Assembly: GCA_004794655.1 (NCBI GenBank)
Contig: SMMW01000087.1
Span: 1,780,501 to 1,844,500, forward strand
Direction: 5' to 3'
DNA: 64,000 bases
Origin: Marisa cornuarietis
Lineage: Eukaryota; Mollusca; Gastropoda; Architaenioglossa; Ampullariidae
The notes under the pieces were generated by a model. That model saw only the letters and a program-made list of their open reading frames with translations. It did not search any database and had not been told where the DNA came from. Below, one piece after another: positions 23,843 to 35,411 of the stretch. The position numbers and the translations under genes were made by a program. How positions within the stretch are numbered: position 1 is the stretch's first letter; each line of letters starts with the position of its first letter.

Positions 23843-25381
23843 CTAAATGTGGTGTCCATAGCAACATCCGTCGCTCTCAGCCTGCTGGCTGCAGCACTTC
23901 CATATGTACTGCACCTTTAGAAGACGGCCGCCGTCGGAGTACACTTCCACCCGCTCCTTGTCCTCGGCGTGGAAACAGCAGGCCAGCTTGTGGTTGTCTG
24001 TCGCCGTGAACAGCTTCTGACATCTCAGACACTTGGCGACCTGCGCCCCCCGGGAGCGAGACAGCTTCCTGTGATCGCTGCCCTTGACCTTTCCCTGGTC
24101 GCTGGTCAAGTCGCCGTTGTCGTTAAGGGCAGTCACTCTGCTCGGCGGTCTCTCCGAAAAGCACTTCCGGTCCGAAGCTTTCGGCGCGTGCCTGACCTTT
24201 GGGGCAGCGATGACGTGTGAGGAATTTCTTCCATTAGTCACTTCGAAGGAAGAGGCCATGACCCAGTTCTGCACACAGCTGCCTTTAGGTGGCTTCGTGG
24301 AGGGGGATTTCGTCGTCGTGCTGGAGGTCTTTAAGGGCTCCTTGGGAGAACCCTCATACACGATGCCCTTTTTCAGCTTGTCCATGCTGCTGATCGCATC
24401 GTGTATGGAGTGCTCGAGTTTCTTGGCTCGGTCTTTCAAGATCCGAAGCTTGTCCTCGGAGATCTCGATTAAAGAGGGCTGGCGTGTCGTCTGCGTGAAC
24501 ATGTTTTCTCTTTTAGTTGAGAGGGTGTTAACACCTTGGGACTGCGTCGTCACTCGCCCCACGCAGTCGGTGTGGACGATCGTCTTCAAGCTGTTGAAGT
24601 CGCTACTGGTGTCCACACCCTTTTCCGCCGTTGTGTGTTTTCTAACTTTCACTAGTTTGCCAATTTCTTTCAACTGCGATTTAAGCGTTTCCATTTCACT
24701 TTGCTTCTTTTTCATCTCTTCTTGAGACTTGTTCACCTCCGCCAGCATCCGGGCATTTTCTTCCCTGACCTTCAAACTTTCAGCCTCAGCCTGCACCGCT
24801 TTGTCCTCTATACGTGCCAGTTCCTGCTCCAGCTTCTTCAGCGTCTCGTTCAAAACAGGGTACACTTTTGCAGGGTACGGGATGGTGGCGTTGAGAGCTT
24901 GGCAACACTCAAAACGATCATCCAGTAAAGCCGAGCAGCGTTCAGAAATTGCCTCTACCAACTTGCGAACCCTCTCCGACATGTTCTCCAGGGTCACTTC
25001 CGGCACAGTGGCCTCCTGGGGGACGGCGTGCAAAAAGTCCAGCAAGGCGGCGAGGTGTTCAGATGTGTCGAGAAGCGCGGACCCCCACAGCAGCGCGTGC
25101 TTTCGGTGCAGCTCGATCTCGCCCATTGCCATCTTGAGTCGCGTGGTCCAGCCGTCCCGCTCGCCCTGGATCTTGGCGCCCAACCATCCCCCGACTTCCG
25201 CCGAGCCCTTGCGCACGATTCGCGCGAACATCTGCGTGCTGAGGCCACTGAGGAACTCACTGACGGCGGCCTGGATGTCCGCGTCCACCGCCACCTGCGA
25301 CAGCTGCTCCACCGTCAGCAGTCCACGGCTGTACAGCGGCGCCGCCTCCACCGACAGGGACGCTGTCTCCGCTAGGGTCAT
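23843..25381 (-). CDS. Coiled-coil protein with C-terminal CHORD-like zinc module (512 aa)
   Basis: One open frame runs from ATG to TAG. The ATG lies two bases after a plausible splice acceptor (CTATACTCTCCAG|GC), so a non-coding first exon is likely. The N-terminal helical domain contains AKIQGERDGWTTRLKMAMGE, matching the 342-aa paralogue (Q-x-ER-x-x-W-x-x-x-L). A strong coiled coil covers about residues 180-250 and a second helix about 305-345. A Ser/Thr/Lys-rich, probably disordered, stretch follows (about 350-445). Residues 451-512 are the Cys/His module with spacing C-x2-C-x13-C-x2-H-x24-CC-x8-C-x4-H, identical to its paralogue and close to CHORD. It is longer than the paralogue mainly through the disordered insert. 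The function is unknown; oligomerisation and zinc binding are likely. Confidence 0.8.
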   Translation of the reverse strand: MTLAETASLSVEAAPLYSRGLLTVEQLSQVAVDADIQAAVSEFLSGLSTQMFARIVRKGSAEVGGWLGAKIQGERDGWTTRLKMAMGEIELHRKHALLWGSALLDTSEHLAALLDFLHAVPQEATVPEVTLENMSERVRKLVEAISERCSALLDDRFECCQALNATIPYPAKVYPVLNETLKKLEQELARIEDKAVQAEAESLKVREENARMLAEVNKSQEEMKKKQSEMETLKSQLKEIGKLVKVRKHTTAEKGVDTSSDFNSLKTIVHTDCVGRVTTQSQGVNTLSTKRENMFTQTTRQPSLIEISEDKLRILKDRAKKLEHSIHDAISSMDKLKKGIVYEGSPKEPLKTSSTTTKSPSTKPPKGSCVQNWVMASSFEVTNGRNSSHVIAAPKVRHAPKASDRKCFSERPPSRVTALNDNGDLTSDQGKVKGSDHRKLSRSRGAQVAKCLRCQKLFTATDNHKLACCFHAEDKERVEVYSDGGRLLKVQYIWKCCSQQAESDGCCYGHHI

Positions 25382-25399
25382 GCCTGGAGAGTATAGGTA

Positions 25400-26529
25400 A
25401 AATATAGGTCAAGAAATAAAGGGCAAAGTACAGGCAAAGAAATCTAAGACATTCTCTCTTCTACTTTCTCTTCTGTGCTCTCTGTCTCTCCTTTTCTTTC
25501 TTTTTCATACATACATGCGTTCACACATGCACGCAAACACGCACACATACTTGCATATTTTCAGTTATTCCTTGTGAAACATTTTTGTGGAAAGAAGACC
25601 ACATACAGTCTCAAGGTATATGTGTAACCATTCTCTTTCTATATGTATATAATAAATACATTGAGTCTGTTCATGTGTAGCCATTCTGTACATATATATA
25701 ATAAATACATTAAGTCTTACATATGTAACCATTTCTTTATTTATTTCCTTATTTTTTGAGATTTTAATGACAGCTACTCAGTCTGAAGTATCAGAGATGA
25801 GGCATTAATGTCAATTTGAGAAGCTAGAAATTGTTTTTCGGGTAAAAACATAATAATGAATATTTATAAAAGTATTAGTATATGTCTCCTTATCTATTAT
25901 TGACTATTTGTTGATTCGAAAATTACTACGAGAGCTTACATAATCCTATAGTAGTGCGAATAAATATGCAATGACCATCCTAATCACATGTATTTTCACA
26001 AAGCTGCATCTGGCGAGCGCCATATAATCGTTCTTATTTCCTTTCCCGTAAATAAAAATGTCTATATTTCAGGATTAGGCAATATTTAAGGGACCGTTCA
26101 TGCATGGAAGACATACGACCGCCCACTCAGCCGGGCCGGGCCCGTGTTTGCCTAGTGATCTAACGAGTGCTTTGACCTCTGACCTACCCGGCAGGCAGCC
26201 ACAGTTGCTGATCTCTGGGAGACCAGTTCTTCCCATCATGCCGCTAGGAGGCGCCTCCAGTGCCTTCTCCGTCATGGTGGTCGTGGTCGTGCCTTTGTGA
26301 GGACCACGGCATCCATCATCCTATGACGACACACACGTGGGCCTGACTGCACAGCGCTGAAGAGCGCAAACAGTCAGTTACAATACAAAAAAAAATTAAT
26401 AAATAAAAACAGCTTCAAATGTTGCCCAATGGTTAGAGATATCAAATATCAAATAACATTTTTAAACAGCGGTCAGTGCTGTGCACTGTTAGCTACAGAT
26501 ACAGATACTACTTGTACCTTTACAAAATC

Positions 26530-26591
<62 letters not shown>

Positions 26592-27900
26592 CACGCATGA
26601 TCTATGCCTCAGGTATACATCAAAAACCACTTGCCACGAGTGGGAAAAAAATCAACTGTTCGTTGACTTGACCAGCAGTGACTTGTAAGAAGCAACACTT
26701 AACAGCGTGTCGAGACAAAGATATCAGCTGGCAATCACTTCTATGATTTATTGCCAAATAAAATACTCGGCCGCGACAGATCACTGGCGAGATATCGACT
26801 CCAGTCGATACAATCGATACTGTCATTCAAGATGTAGCGATAATGTTCCCAAGCCCACACCTAGTAACATGGTAAGGGAGATAATCTAGGCCGTTTGCTG
26901 CCCAGACTAATTGCGTGAGGCCTTGCATTTTGCGAACATCCGACCGGCGTCATGTTTCTTTTTTGGTACGGACCAGCTGATTTCTTTGCTGTCTTTATCC
27001 CCGCTCATCTGCTCCCAAATGAATCCTTTACAGAAGCGTGGTTTTGTCTACGACATTGTTGCTCATTACTTATCTCCCCTTGAATCTCTTCTCTTTTTCT
27101 TTTATTTTAAGATAAGATAGTATTTTTTCTTCTTCTTTTTCTTTGGTTACTGGATGTGATATGCGTGAGTGAACATGATTAACGAATGGCCAAATTACGT
27201 GGAAGAAAAAATTAAAAGGGAAACATGAGCTGTTAAAAGAAAATGGACTAACAGTAGTTTCAGATTTGTTTGTGTTTGTGACTGTCTGTCTGTGGTCTCG
27301 GAACACCGAATATGACTGTTGTTGCAAATGGTGAACTTGGCGTTATGTCTCCAAAGTATATGCACGATTGTGGATGGGTGAGAGAGAGAAAGAGATGTAA
27401 AGTTTATTGTGGATGGAGATTAGTAAAACATTTCAGCACGATGATATGTACAAGATTACCTCTCCCCTTCCCGTTACATACATACAGGATATATATATAT
27501 ATAGTCGCGTTCAAATTGCTTGAATTACGCGAACAACGTTAAAAAGGGAGAAAAACGTCGTGGGGGGGCGGTTGTTATTCTCCCCCCCCCTCATCCTTCT
27601 TTCTTCTATGTCATGATTGTGCCTGCACTGGCGCTGTGAATCCTCTCCACACAAGCCAGTCATGCGCAGCTCTTTCAGTCGAGAGGCTTCGCGGTGTTCT
27701 CTCCATACCGCTTCACGCTCAACATATCATGCATGAAATAATTCAGGGTGCTCAGTCTACCCACAAACATAGTCTTTGAGCTCACAGCGGGTGGACCCCC
27801 ATCGATGAAATGATACCGGTGAACGCGCGCGGAACGTTGAGGGCCAGGGCAAGGTGGGAGGGTGGGCCGCTGTTACAATCGATCGTCTACCAGAGAGTTT
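25400..27900. other. Intergenic region, no supported gene
   Basis: The region contains a partial duplication at about 25620-25735 (AATAAATACATT.AGTCT twice), a (CA)n tract at 26532-26589 and a G7/C10 potential hairpin near 27560-27590. A GC-rich patch at 26100-26300 is open on both strands, but no domain is visible. Confidence 0.5.
26532..26589 (+). repeat. (CA)n microsatellite
   Basis: About 29 CA units. Confidence 0.95.
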
Positions 27901-27972
27901 AATGCTGACGCGAGGAGACAAGATACTTATCCTCCAATAACTTACTTGACCCGGCAGTGACTCACTTTAACA

Positions 27973-28180
27973 CTACAATAACTCGCCAGATCCGCAATCG
28001 TCTGGGAGTTGTTGAGAGGCGACGCGCATAAACATTTGCTTGTTGGCTGAACAATGGTCGACAGACAAAAAGAGACAGAGAGACAAACAAACACATCGCA
28101 AGCAAACAGAAAACAAATACTTCAACCACCTCTCACACAATAACTTCGTATGTTTATGTTGTGAATCAATCGATTTGCCA

Positions 28181-28233
<53 letters not shown>

Positions 28234-28437
28234 CAAGTCGTTCAGACGACCCCTTAGCATGAAAAGACAACGATCTTAAAGACAACGATCAACACTTACA
28301 TTCTATGGTCTTGTTGAGGTGCCGGACTTGATAAGCGACACCATCCATCCTATCAGTGTTAGACAAAGGAGTACTTCCAGTCTGATTGACCACTTCACAT
28401 AGAATTACCAAAGTCAACAAGTCCGCCGACAGGTGTT
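27973..28437 (-). CDS. Candidate last two exons of an unidentified gene (partial)
   Basis: A minus-strand segment at 28437-28300 (138 nt) lies between a TTTTTCCAG acceptor and a GTAAGT donor. It is open as a symmetric phase-1 exon and includes LSADLLTLVILCEVVNQTG. A second segment at 28046-27973 follows a TTGTTCAG acceptor in matching phase 1 and reads NKQMFMRVASQQLP before TAG. The pattern (helix, NQTG, then N-x-x-x-F-x-x-VAS-x-x-L) is reminiscent of the GAIN region of adhesion GPCRs, but the resemblance is weak. I could not find a compatible upstream exon, so this may be chance or a broken fragment. Confidence 0.3.
28182..28232 (+). repeat. (ATTG)n microsatellite
   Basis: About 12 tetranucleotide units. 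It lies between the two candidate exons described at 27973-28437. Confidence 0.9.
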
Positions 28438-28449
28438 CTGGAAAAACGA

Positions 28450-31380
28450 GAGCTTGCTGTGAACTGCACTTACAATGGGACACCGTGCCAGCCACCCTTC
28501 ACAACCCGCGTGCGGGACCTAATGCTGGCTGTGACTCACTGTTCCGCGGGCTCTCCCAATGGAGGTGCAACTTCTTTTGATATATCTCCGATCGTGTTCA
28601 ACGGCTTGGAATCCATTCCTGTGCACAGCGTCGCGAGAATTCAGGCTGGAGGTCAGTCGTGTCACCGACATTGGCCATTCACACAAATCGTCACTCAAGG
28701 TATTGAGAGATTGTCTAACCTTGATCATGCGATGTTTAAACAAGAAATAAAGGAAGAAAGAACCAACAGGAACAAAAAAAAAAATAAAATAAACAATGGA
28801 ATGTAAAGTGGATTACAGACAACTCTAGCTAACTGCCCGCGAAGGAATTTTCTATTCGTGTTAAATTGCTTTGAGCGGAGATCGCCCTTGCTACTCTCGA
28901 CATAAATTAATACAAATGGGTGATCCACGTCTGGTACCGACAATAGTCAAGCATGCGGAGCTGTCTTTCTCTGGACTCCTTGCTGCTTGTCTCCCGAACC
29001 TGAAGAAGAAGAAGAAAAGCCATTTTTTTCTTTTGTTTAAGCATCTTGTCTTCCGTGTGACTTCCCTTCGATCTGGCTGTTTCTCTTAACATAAACTTGT
29101 GCTGCCCATCTTTAGTGACAGTTTGCCGCTGGCGCCTCCAGGCGGTATAATGTTTAAGATCACATGATGCTGTAACACACGTTAACACGTGCCACTCTTT
29201 GTTTCTACTTTTTCTGCTACAGCATCATTCCTACTGCCCTGTTCGGGATTTTCGCATGATAAATTTCTTTGTATGACCATCTTTGCATGAATATGTTTGG
29301 TAATGAAAGGCGAGAAAATGGTGAGTGATGTGTTCTGTAAGGCAGAGACTATATGACTAGTGTGTTGTTATGTACAGCCTTAAAAAAGGTAATCTCTGTG
29401 GAAATTAAAAAATAAACCTCTCGGCTGAGTCTTCAAATCCGAGATAAGACCATTGGTGATCATTCTAGCATTTGCCTTCGAAACGACCGTGGTAAGAGAC
29501 GGGTATAGCTTACCTGTTTAGTATGCAATGAAAATGTCGAGTCACAGGGTAGGGTTTGACTTCAATCAACTCCGTTAGGAGACCCGTGAGAAGGGCTCTT
29601 AAAGTCTCAGGAGACACAGTCCGCGGCCTGATATACAGAGGTTTTATTTACAGTCCTCTCCAGGGAAGACATGAGGAGTGTAGGTTGGGCCTTTCCCGTA
29701 TAACACTACACCTGTCAGGAGATAAAATGTGTGCAGTGCACATGGCTCTGGATCACCATTGTGTGTAGAGTTCCTGGCTGTAGAATACGTTGTCTGTGTG
29801 ACTGCGTGCTCAAGTGTTTGTTTGTGTGTGTCAGTACAAGCGACTGCAAGTGTTTTCTGTGCATTTTCTTCTTCGCTTTCTTAAACCATTTTCAAGTCTT
29901 GATAAATACTATTCCTAGTTTTGAAAATTCTATTGTTATGGAAAGGACAGTAGTTACAATGATAAGGTGTTTATAGTCGACATCAACGTCATTTAAATAA
30001 ATTATTTTTTTTTTAAAGAAAACCTGCTCCAAGGTATAGTTGGATAGGTTTTACGTTGAATGCTCTGATTGATAGATACATGAACGGATAGAGAGATAGA
30101 CAGATACATGAACGGATAAAAGACAAACAGGTACATGAACGGATGAGGAGACAGATATATGAACGGATACAGAAACAGACAGGTGGCCGACAAACGTGTG
30201 AAGTTTGAGAATCGATTCATCATGTTTCTTAACCTTTGTCAGGCAATGATTCTGGAATTGTCACTGTTATCTATTCATGCTTGTCAACAGTTGTCTGGCA
30301 CGTGACTGACCGGAACTCACCTTCCCCCCCAGCGATGCACTCCTGCTCTGGTCACTCAGAACTGTTTATAAAAACGATTAGCTGGCTCCCTGTGACACTT
30401 CTGGACTAGCTCCCACTGTTTCACATCAAAACGTAGCCATCAGTGGACTCTCTCCACCACGTCATTGCCTGCGATGCACACACTGACTCACTGCCCCTCG
30501 TGCAGACGTCGTAGCGAGAACTGATTATGTATACATCACGATGAATAGTCCACAATGAGCAGCGGGCCCCACACGATGCATGTCGACCCGCTAGTACGGG
30601 CCCTAGTTTCCGACTAGAGGCTACATCAAGGTAAGGCGTGCGACTGCTCTATGGTTGCTTTGTCGGCGAACACGTCTCTCGATTCGGTTCCACTTGAGTA
30701 GTTCTGAAACTGTCGGCAGATTATTAATCGCTGAACCAGGTGCGTGAAGGAACAGAAAAAGGACGCCTTAGTGGCAGGTCGATGGAGGTTTTCAAGATAT
30801 GTTAATCGAAAAGTTTTCAATGCCTTTTTTGTTAAAAGCCATTGTGAAAAAGTACTGAATAGATGAAATAAACGTGCTTCTTTTTTTCAATAGTTTCTTC
30901 TCAGAAATTGTATTTACTCTACACTTCCTATTCCATCATCCACTCGAAAAAACCCTTCCGCCTGTTGACATACGTAAATGCACCGACAGTGTTAAGAGCT
31001 TTTTTTCTAATTAAATGATAAAGATGATCGATCTCATAGCTAAGAGTGCGTCGGGGCACTGAACGTGAGTGGTCCACTGTTTCCTTAGGGTATGACATGA
31101 AACCCATCATATTCAAGGATTTTTTTCCTATTTAGGACACATTAAATCATATTACATATCAGGCTTGTTACTGAAAATTGAACGTGTATACTTTAATGAC
31201 TGGCTTTATTTTCAGACCATCCACAAGGAGCTACAAGCTTGTCATGGATCATCAATAGTCGCCAGAAGTTGTATGCAAGTCACAAGCTAGTGACGTAGAT
31301 TAGAATTCAGTTCAAGACGAGGGTGGGACAGGAGAGGGCGTGGTGCCTGCGAGACCATAATATTATTCTCCCTTACAATG
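28450..31380. other. Intergenic region, no supported gene
   Basis: Short frames on both strands without domains. It includes a minisatellite at 30071-30175. The frame at 28459-28806 (plus) has a coding look at first but no splice or domain support. Confidence 0.45.
30071..30175 (+). repeat. Minisatellite, unit about 31 bp
   Basis: Four imperfect copies of a unit containing AGATACATGAACGGAT. Confidence 0.7.
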
Positions 31381-31383
31381 TGC

Positions 31384-31473
31384 CGACATGGCGACGCCCC
31401 TCTATTAAGATGGCGGCCTTCTTTCTATCGTCTCTGACTGCACCTTCAATGCTGCCACCATTTTGAAATCATC
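31384..31473 (+). repeat. 90-bp dispersed repeat, copy 1
   Basis: This is nearly identical to the reverse complement of 36317-36406, and both copies are exactly 90 bp. It contains AAGATGGCGGC, which matches the core of the YY1 binding motif. Confidence 0.7.
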
Positions 31474-32423
31474 AGGTGCAGACGAATTTGAAATAGCACC
31501 TATATTGCTTGTCTGGATCTGGATAAACTGGTATCGCAATCAAAAGCTAGCCATCATTGTAACAGCTCCAAGAATGCGTTACGCCAAGTCGACCCAACAC
31601 TGTAAATTTTGAGGCCGGTGATGGAGCAAGAAGAGAATCTCAAGGTGGATGCTGCCCTTTGAAGGAAGAAGACGATAAAGCTTGTACTTCTGTAGGCTGT
31701 ACTGCCTCTGTGGGTTGTGTCTCTCACAATGCTTATTGCACCTTATCTTGTCCGTGCACAACTCTGGATGTTAGTACTTAGTTCCTGAATAATGTGAATA
31801 CGCACGTCGTCAGTTTAGAAAAAGAGGGAAAGTGGAGGTGAAAGCGAGGATACGATCCAGCCAAAGATTATTTGCCTTGAATTTTGTCTCCACGCGAAGG
31901 AACTCTAGCTTTAGAACGAGGTGCGTGTGTGTGAGAGAAAGAGAGTCGACACGACGGTTTCCATGTTTGTAACAAAGCAGTTGATTTGTTGTTAGATCTA
32001 AGTAACAGTCGCAATTCTGCAGTTGCAGAGACAAAGCGGTTCCTTGTTTACAGCCCAGTTTCATTAAAGAGCTGGTGTGAAGTGGTCACTTCCTACAAGC
32101 ATCTACCCAGAATCTCTGGCATCGAGGCAATTAACGGGTCTCCTGAGTGGAGACCTCCCGCTAGCAAAACTACCGGAAGTAATCGTGGGCTGCAAAGTAT
32201 TAATATCCCCAACATAAATTGGACAAAGCAACACACGGGTGTATGTTTGTGTGTGTGAGAGAGAGAGAGAGAGAGACTAGGTGGGTTGGTGTGGGTGCGC
32301 GTGCCCCCCTCCCTCCCTCTTTCTCTCTCAGTTTTCGTTACAAATTACATGACACAGCCACACAAACGCACAATCAGAGGCAGAACGTTATATAAGATTC
32401 ATTCATACTTCCAAATGTATGCA

Positions 32424-32424
<1 letters not shown>

Positions 32425-32466
<42 letters not shown>
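32425..32466 (+). repeat. (CA)n microsatellite
   Basis: About 21 CA units. Confidence 0.95.
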
Positions 32467-32468
<2 letters not shown>

Positions 32469-32721
32469 ACTGTCGCCATTGTTTGCATATGTCCATGTTT
32501 ACTTGAGTTATGTTTGCCTTGGCCAGGACACCTGAAATCCCACCGTGATCCCAGACGCGCTGGGGCCTATCAATCTCCCTGCTACAGTTCCAATTGATTA
32601 AATATGCACTTAGCGCAGCGGTGTGTCGTGGGTTCTGTCAACAATAGCAGGATCTTCAAGAGGAACCAAGGATCAGGTATTTGCAGCAGGCTTAGCATGT
32701 CCTACAAGTGTTCACTGTGTG

Positions 32722-32803
32722 TGTGTATGTGAGAGAGAGAGAGAGTGTGTGTGTGTGTGTGTGTGTGTGTGAGTGTGTGTGTGTGTGAGTGTGTGTGTGT
32801 GAG

Positions 32804-32853
<50 letters not shown>
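32722..32853 (+). repeat. Compound (TG)n/(GA)n microsatellite
   Basis: TG runs interrupted by GAGAGA and GAGTG blocks over about 130 bases. Frames through it are artefacts. Confidence 0.95.
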
Positions 32854-32854
<1 letters not shown>

Positions 32855-33102
32855 CGTACGCACGTGTTTATCCCAATGATTGGAGCAAACAGAACAAACA
32901 ATAATAAAAACGTTAGCGATACAACTACCTCCCGTGTCGTGTAGTGAGTAGTTGGCCTTGAACGTCTCGTAGGGAGCAGATTTTTTTCTAATGGCTACAT
33001 AAAACATGGATATATATCACCCTTGTGAGTGTGTGCAGGCTAAAATTGTAAAATACAAAGACAGATCCATGACACTCCACAGTGAAGGCCTGTTATAGAA
33101 TG

Positions 33103-33103
<1 letters not shown>

Positions 33104-33197
<94 letters not shown>
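33104..33197 (+). repeat. (TG)n microsatellite
   Basis: About 47 uninterrupted TG units, abutting the left end of the THAP-bearing repeat copy. Confidence 0.95.
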
Positions 33198-33198
<1 letters not shown>

Positions 33199-33507
33199 AT
33201 CAACTTGGAACAGATTACCCGCCAGCCTTCGTCACTGATTCTCTAACCTTCTTTAAAGGTCAAGCCGAGCGCAACATTATTTCTTTATGGTCGGGTTAAG
33301 TTCTTTTTAAAATACTAATTCCCAAAATATGAGTAAATAATTATGCTTAATTTTAAAAGATATAAGCCTTCAAACATCGGCATTCTCACCTGCAACTAGG
33401 AAGGCGGGAAAAAATTACTCTCCTTTACTGGAGTTCTCTTACTTGATCGAAGTATTTGTAACAGGGAGGGTACATGTCTTCAAGTCAATTGAAGAAACAT
33501 CACTCAG

Positions 33508-33656
33508 GTTGTCGTGTTCAAGAAGCGAGTTTGTTCGCCCAAAAATGAAACAGCTGAATTTGGAATACAGCCCTACAGATTGGAACTTTATTTAGAAGCT
33601 TCGGAAGAAGTTAAAAAAATTAATAATGGTCCAAACTGGTTTCATTCAACAGACTG
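33508..33656 (+). CDS. Candidate exon inside THAP repeat copy A
   Basis: An open segment of 149 nt lies between a CACTCAG acceptor and a GTAAGT donor (phase 0 to phase 2). It contains FGIQPYRLELYLEASEEV and ends in FHSTDW. The donor is conserved in the second copy near 52655 (minus), although that copy is frame-broken. The pattern G-I-Q-P-Y..STDW recalls the start of the P2X7 cytoplasmic-tail (P2RX7_C) domain found in many invertebrate proteins. That assignment is tentative because the diagnostic downstream Cys cluster was not found. Confidence 0.3.
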
Positions 33657-34047
33657 GTAAGTCAATCAGATCAAAATTTACTGGGCAACAATAGTTACAA
33701 CTGACTGCTGATAAGGATTTTTTACAATTAAAAATATAATGATAGCTTGAAACAGGTTTATCGATGTAAAAACTTACTTCTTCTTCATTTAGCTGCATGC
33801 AAAATTTTCTATTTACTTACTGATACTCGCACGTGTTCCCGTTTAAGCTCCATATAATTTTCCTTTTTTTTTTTGCCTTTTTTAGCTGTTTTGATCACGC
33901 ACATCAATGGTGCCCTCACGCTGTCAGTTGTTAGCATTATGCTGGATAAAGAAAAGACTGATGATGATGTGTTTGTGACTGTCACACGATGTTACTTGAA
34001 GACCAAATGGTGTAGAAACCGTCGATGTTGCATATCTGATGCTTGAT

Positions 34048-34419
34048 CTACCAGCAGTCGTAGTTAGTTTTAGCATCTCGTGCTTTTGTATAGTAAGCAC
34101 TGCTGTAGGAATAAGATTTCTTCGTTTTACTTAAAGTCAAAGACTTGATTGTAATGTATGTGACTGGATAACAATCGATTTTGAAATGTTTTGAGCAAAT
34201 TCTTGAGTGCGGCTCGGGGACAAAGTTCGCATGGCACGTTTGAACAAAGCAAAGACCTGTATATACACATCTCTGAACAAAGTTAATCCACTGGCGTTTG
34301 CTGCCATTATCTTTAGGATTTCCTTCATGAGTACAAACTAACCCCATCTGAGTGTCGAAGAGAACATTCAGCAACAGCACAATGTGTCCTGGCAATCTTT
34401 CTTTTACCGAGAATTGCAT
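34048..34419 (-). pseudogene. THAP-domain fragment, frame-damaged (copy A)
   Basis: A minus-strand frame of 123 aa with the THAP features NPKDNGSKRQWINFVQR and SRICSKHFKIDCY, which supply the W and the C-x2-H half of the C2CH zinc site. The first Cys pair and the FPKD region appear distorted by a frame change. THAP is a DNA-binding zinc fold of P-element transposases and related proteins. Two further copies occur at 51128-51480 and 52400-52085. Confidence 0.55.
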
Positions 34420-34569
34420 TTTTTCTCTTCGATTTCAGCTAGTGCAGACGGGGCTATTTTTAGAAATACGTTTGTTTCGTCACTTCCTGTTTTCTCGACA
34501 AATCCATGTGTGCTTAAGAGAAAAATATTAATACCTGGTTGTTGATGATTTAGTCTAAATATTATTTTT

Positions 34570-34612
34570 TAAAGCGCTCTGAATAAATCTTTTGAAAGGT
34601 GCTATATCAATC

Positions 34613-34654
<42 letters not shown>
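34570..34654 (+). repeat. SINE/LINE 3' tail ending in (ATT)n
   Basis: The sequence AAAGCGCTCTGAATAAATC..GAAAGGTGCTATATCAATCC followed by about 13 ATT units resembles the widespread metazoan retroposon tail with GCGCT..GGCGCTATATAAAT and a TTA-type end. Confidence 0.55.
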
Positions 34655-34656
<2 letters not shown>

Positions 34657-35126
34657 ATATAGAAAGAATTTGGGTGTGTGTGTGGATATATGAGTATGAA
34701 TGTATATACTTGATGCTTTATGTTTGATATTGTACGAGTATGTAATGGAGATGACTGACTTTTGAAGAACTTTTGAAGAACCACTGAGAGGATGAAAGAA
34801 TAAAGTACCTCGTATCTTCTAGATGGCAATGCTGACCAAGAAATCTCGACAAGGCGGCGAGCATTGCAGTGCGAGTTTCTCCGCCACTTCCAGACATGCT
34901 GTTCCCAGAAAGTCTTTTATTTTTCGTTTTCCTACCAAAGATAAGGCTAGGTGAGTATTTCGTTGAAAGCGTTTCGGTACACATGAAGCTGAGTCCTTTA
35001 ATGACTGGAGACAGTTTGACTCACTTTTACTAGCATTTCAATTTTGTTGAATCGACAGCTGTAGCATAATAATTTCCTTCTCTTACTTCTCTCTCTCTCT
35101 CTCTCTCTCGCTCATTCCCCTTCCTT

Positions 35127-35163
35127 ACCTGTGTGTGTGTTTGTGTGTGCGTGTGTGTGTGTT

Positions 35164-35203
<40 letters not shown>

Positions 35204-35362
35204 CTACATCTATTAGGTACATAAACAGCAAGATGGGTGGGGAAAGAACAAAGGGTCTGACCCAGAAATAAAACTATCTTTCAGGTAATTATTTGGGAAA
35301 ATCATAAATAATACTAAGCCGGTTGTAGAATTATCCCCAACAAAAACAACAACAAACACACC

Positions 35363-35408
<46 letters not shown>
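35127..35408 (+). repeat. Two microsatellites, (TG)n then (CA)n
   Basis: TG-rich at about 35127-35206 and CA at 35363-35408, about 155 bases apart. The opposite orientations form a potential inverted pair. Confidence 0.85.

Positions 35409-35411
<3 letters not shown>

Larger units (their letters stand above)
33245..34531. mobile_element. THAP-bearing repeat, copy A
   Basis: This matches the reverse complement of blocks within 50.9-52.98 kb. Bases 33245-33680 correspond to about 52978-52640. Bases 33765-34050 correspond to about 51975-51720. Bases 34050-34531 correspond, in the same orientation, to the THAP arm at 52080-52530. Compared with the fuller copy at 50673-53479, one THAP arm between the first two blocks is missing. 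The match ends abruptly at ATATTAAT. No terminal repeats were found at this copy. Confidence 0.65.

Noticed and set aside
24084..25400. Long plus-strand frames of 213 and 223 aa
   Set aside because: They are antisense shadows of the 512-aa minus-strand gene, whose coiled coil and zinc module are clearly the real product.
32692..33299. His/Thr-rich and Cys/Val-rich frames
   Set aside because: Translation of TG/CA microsatellites.
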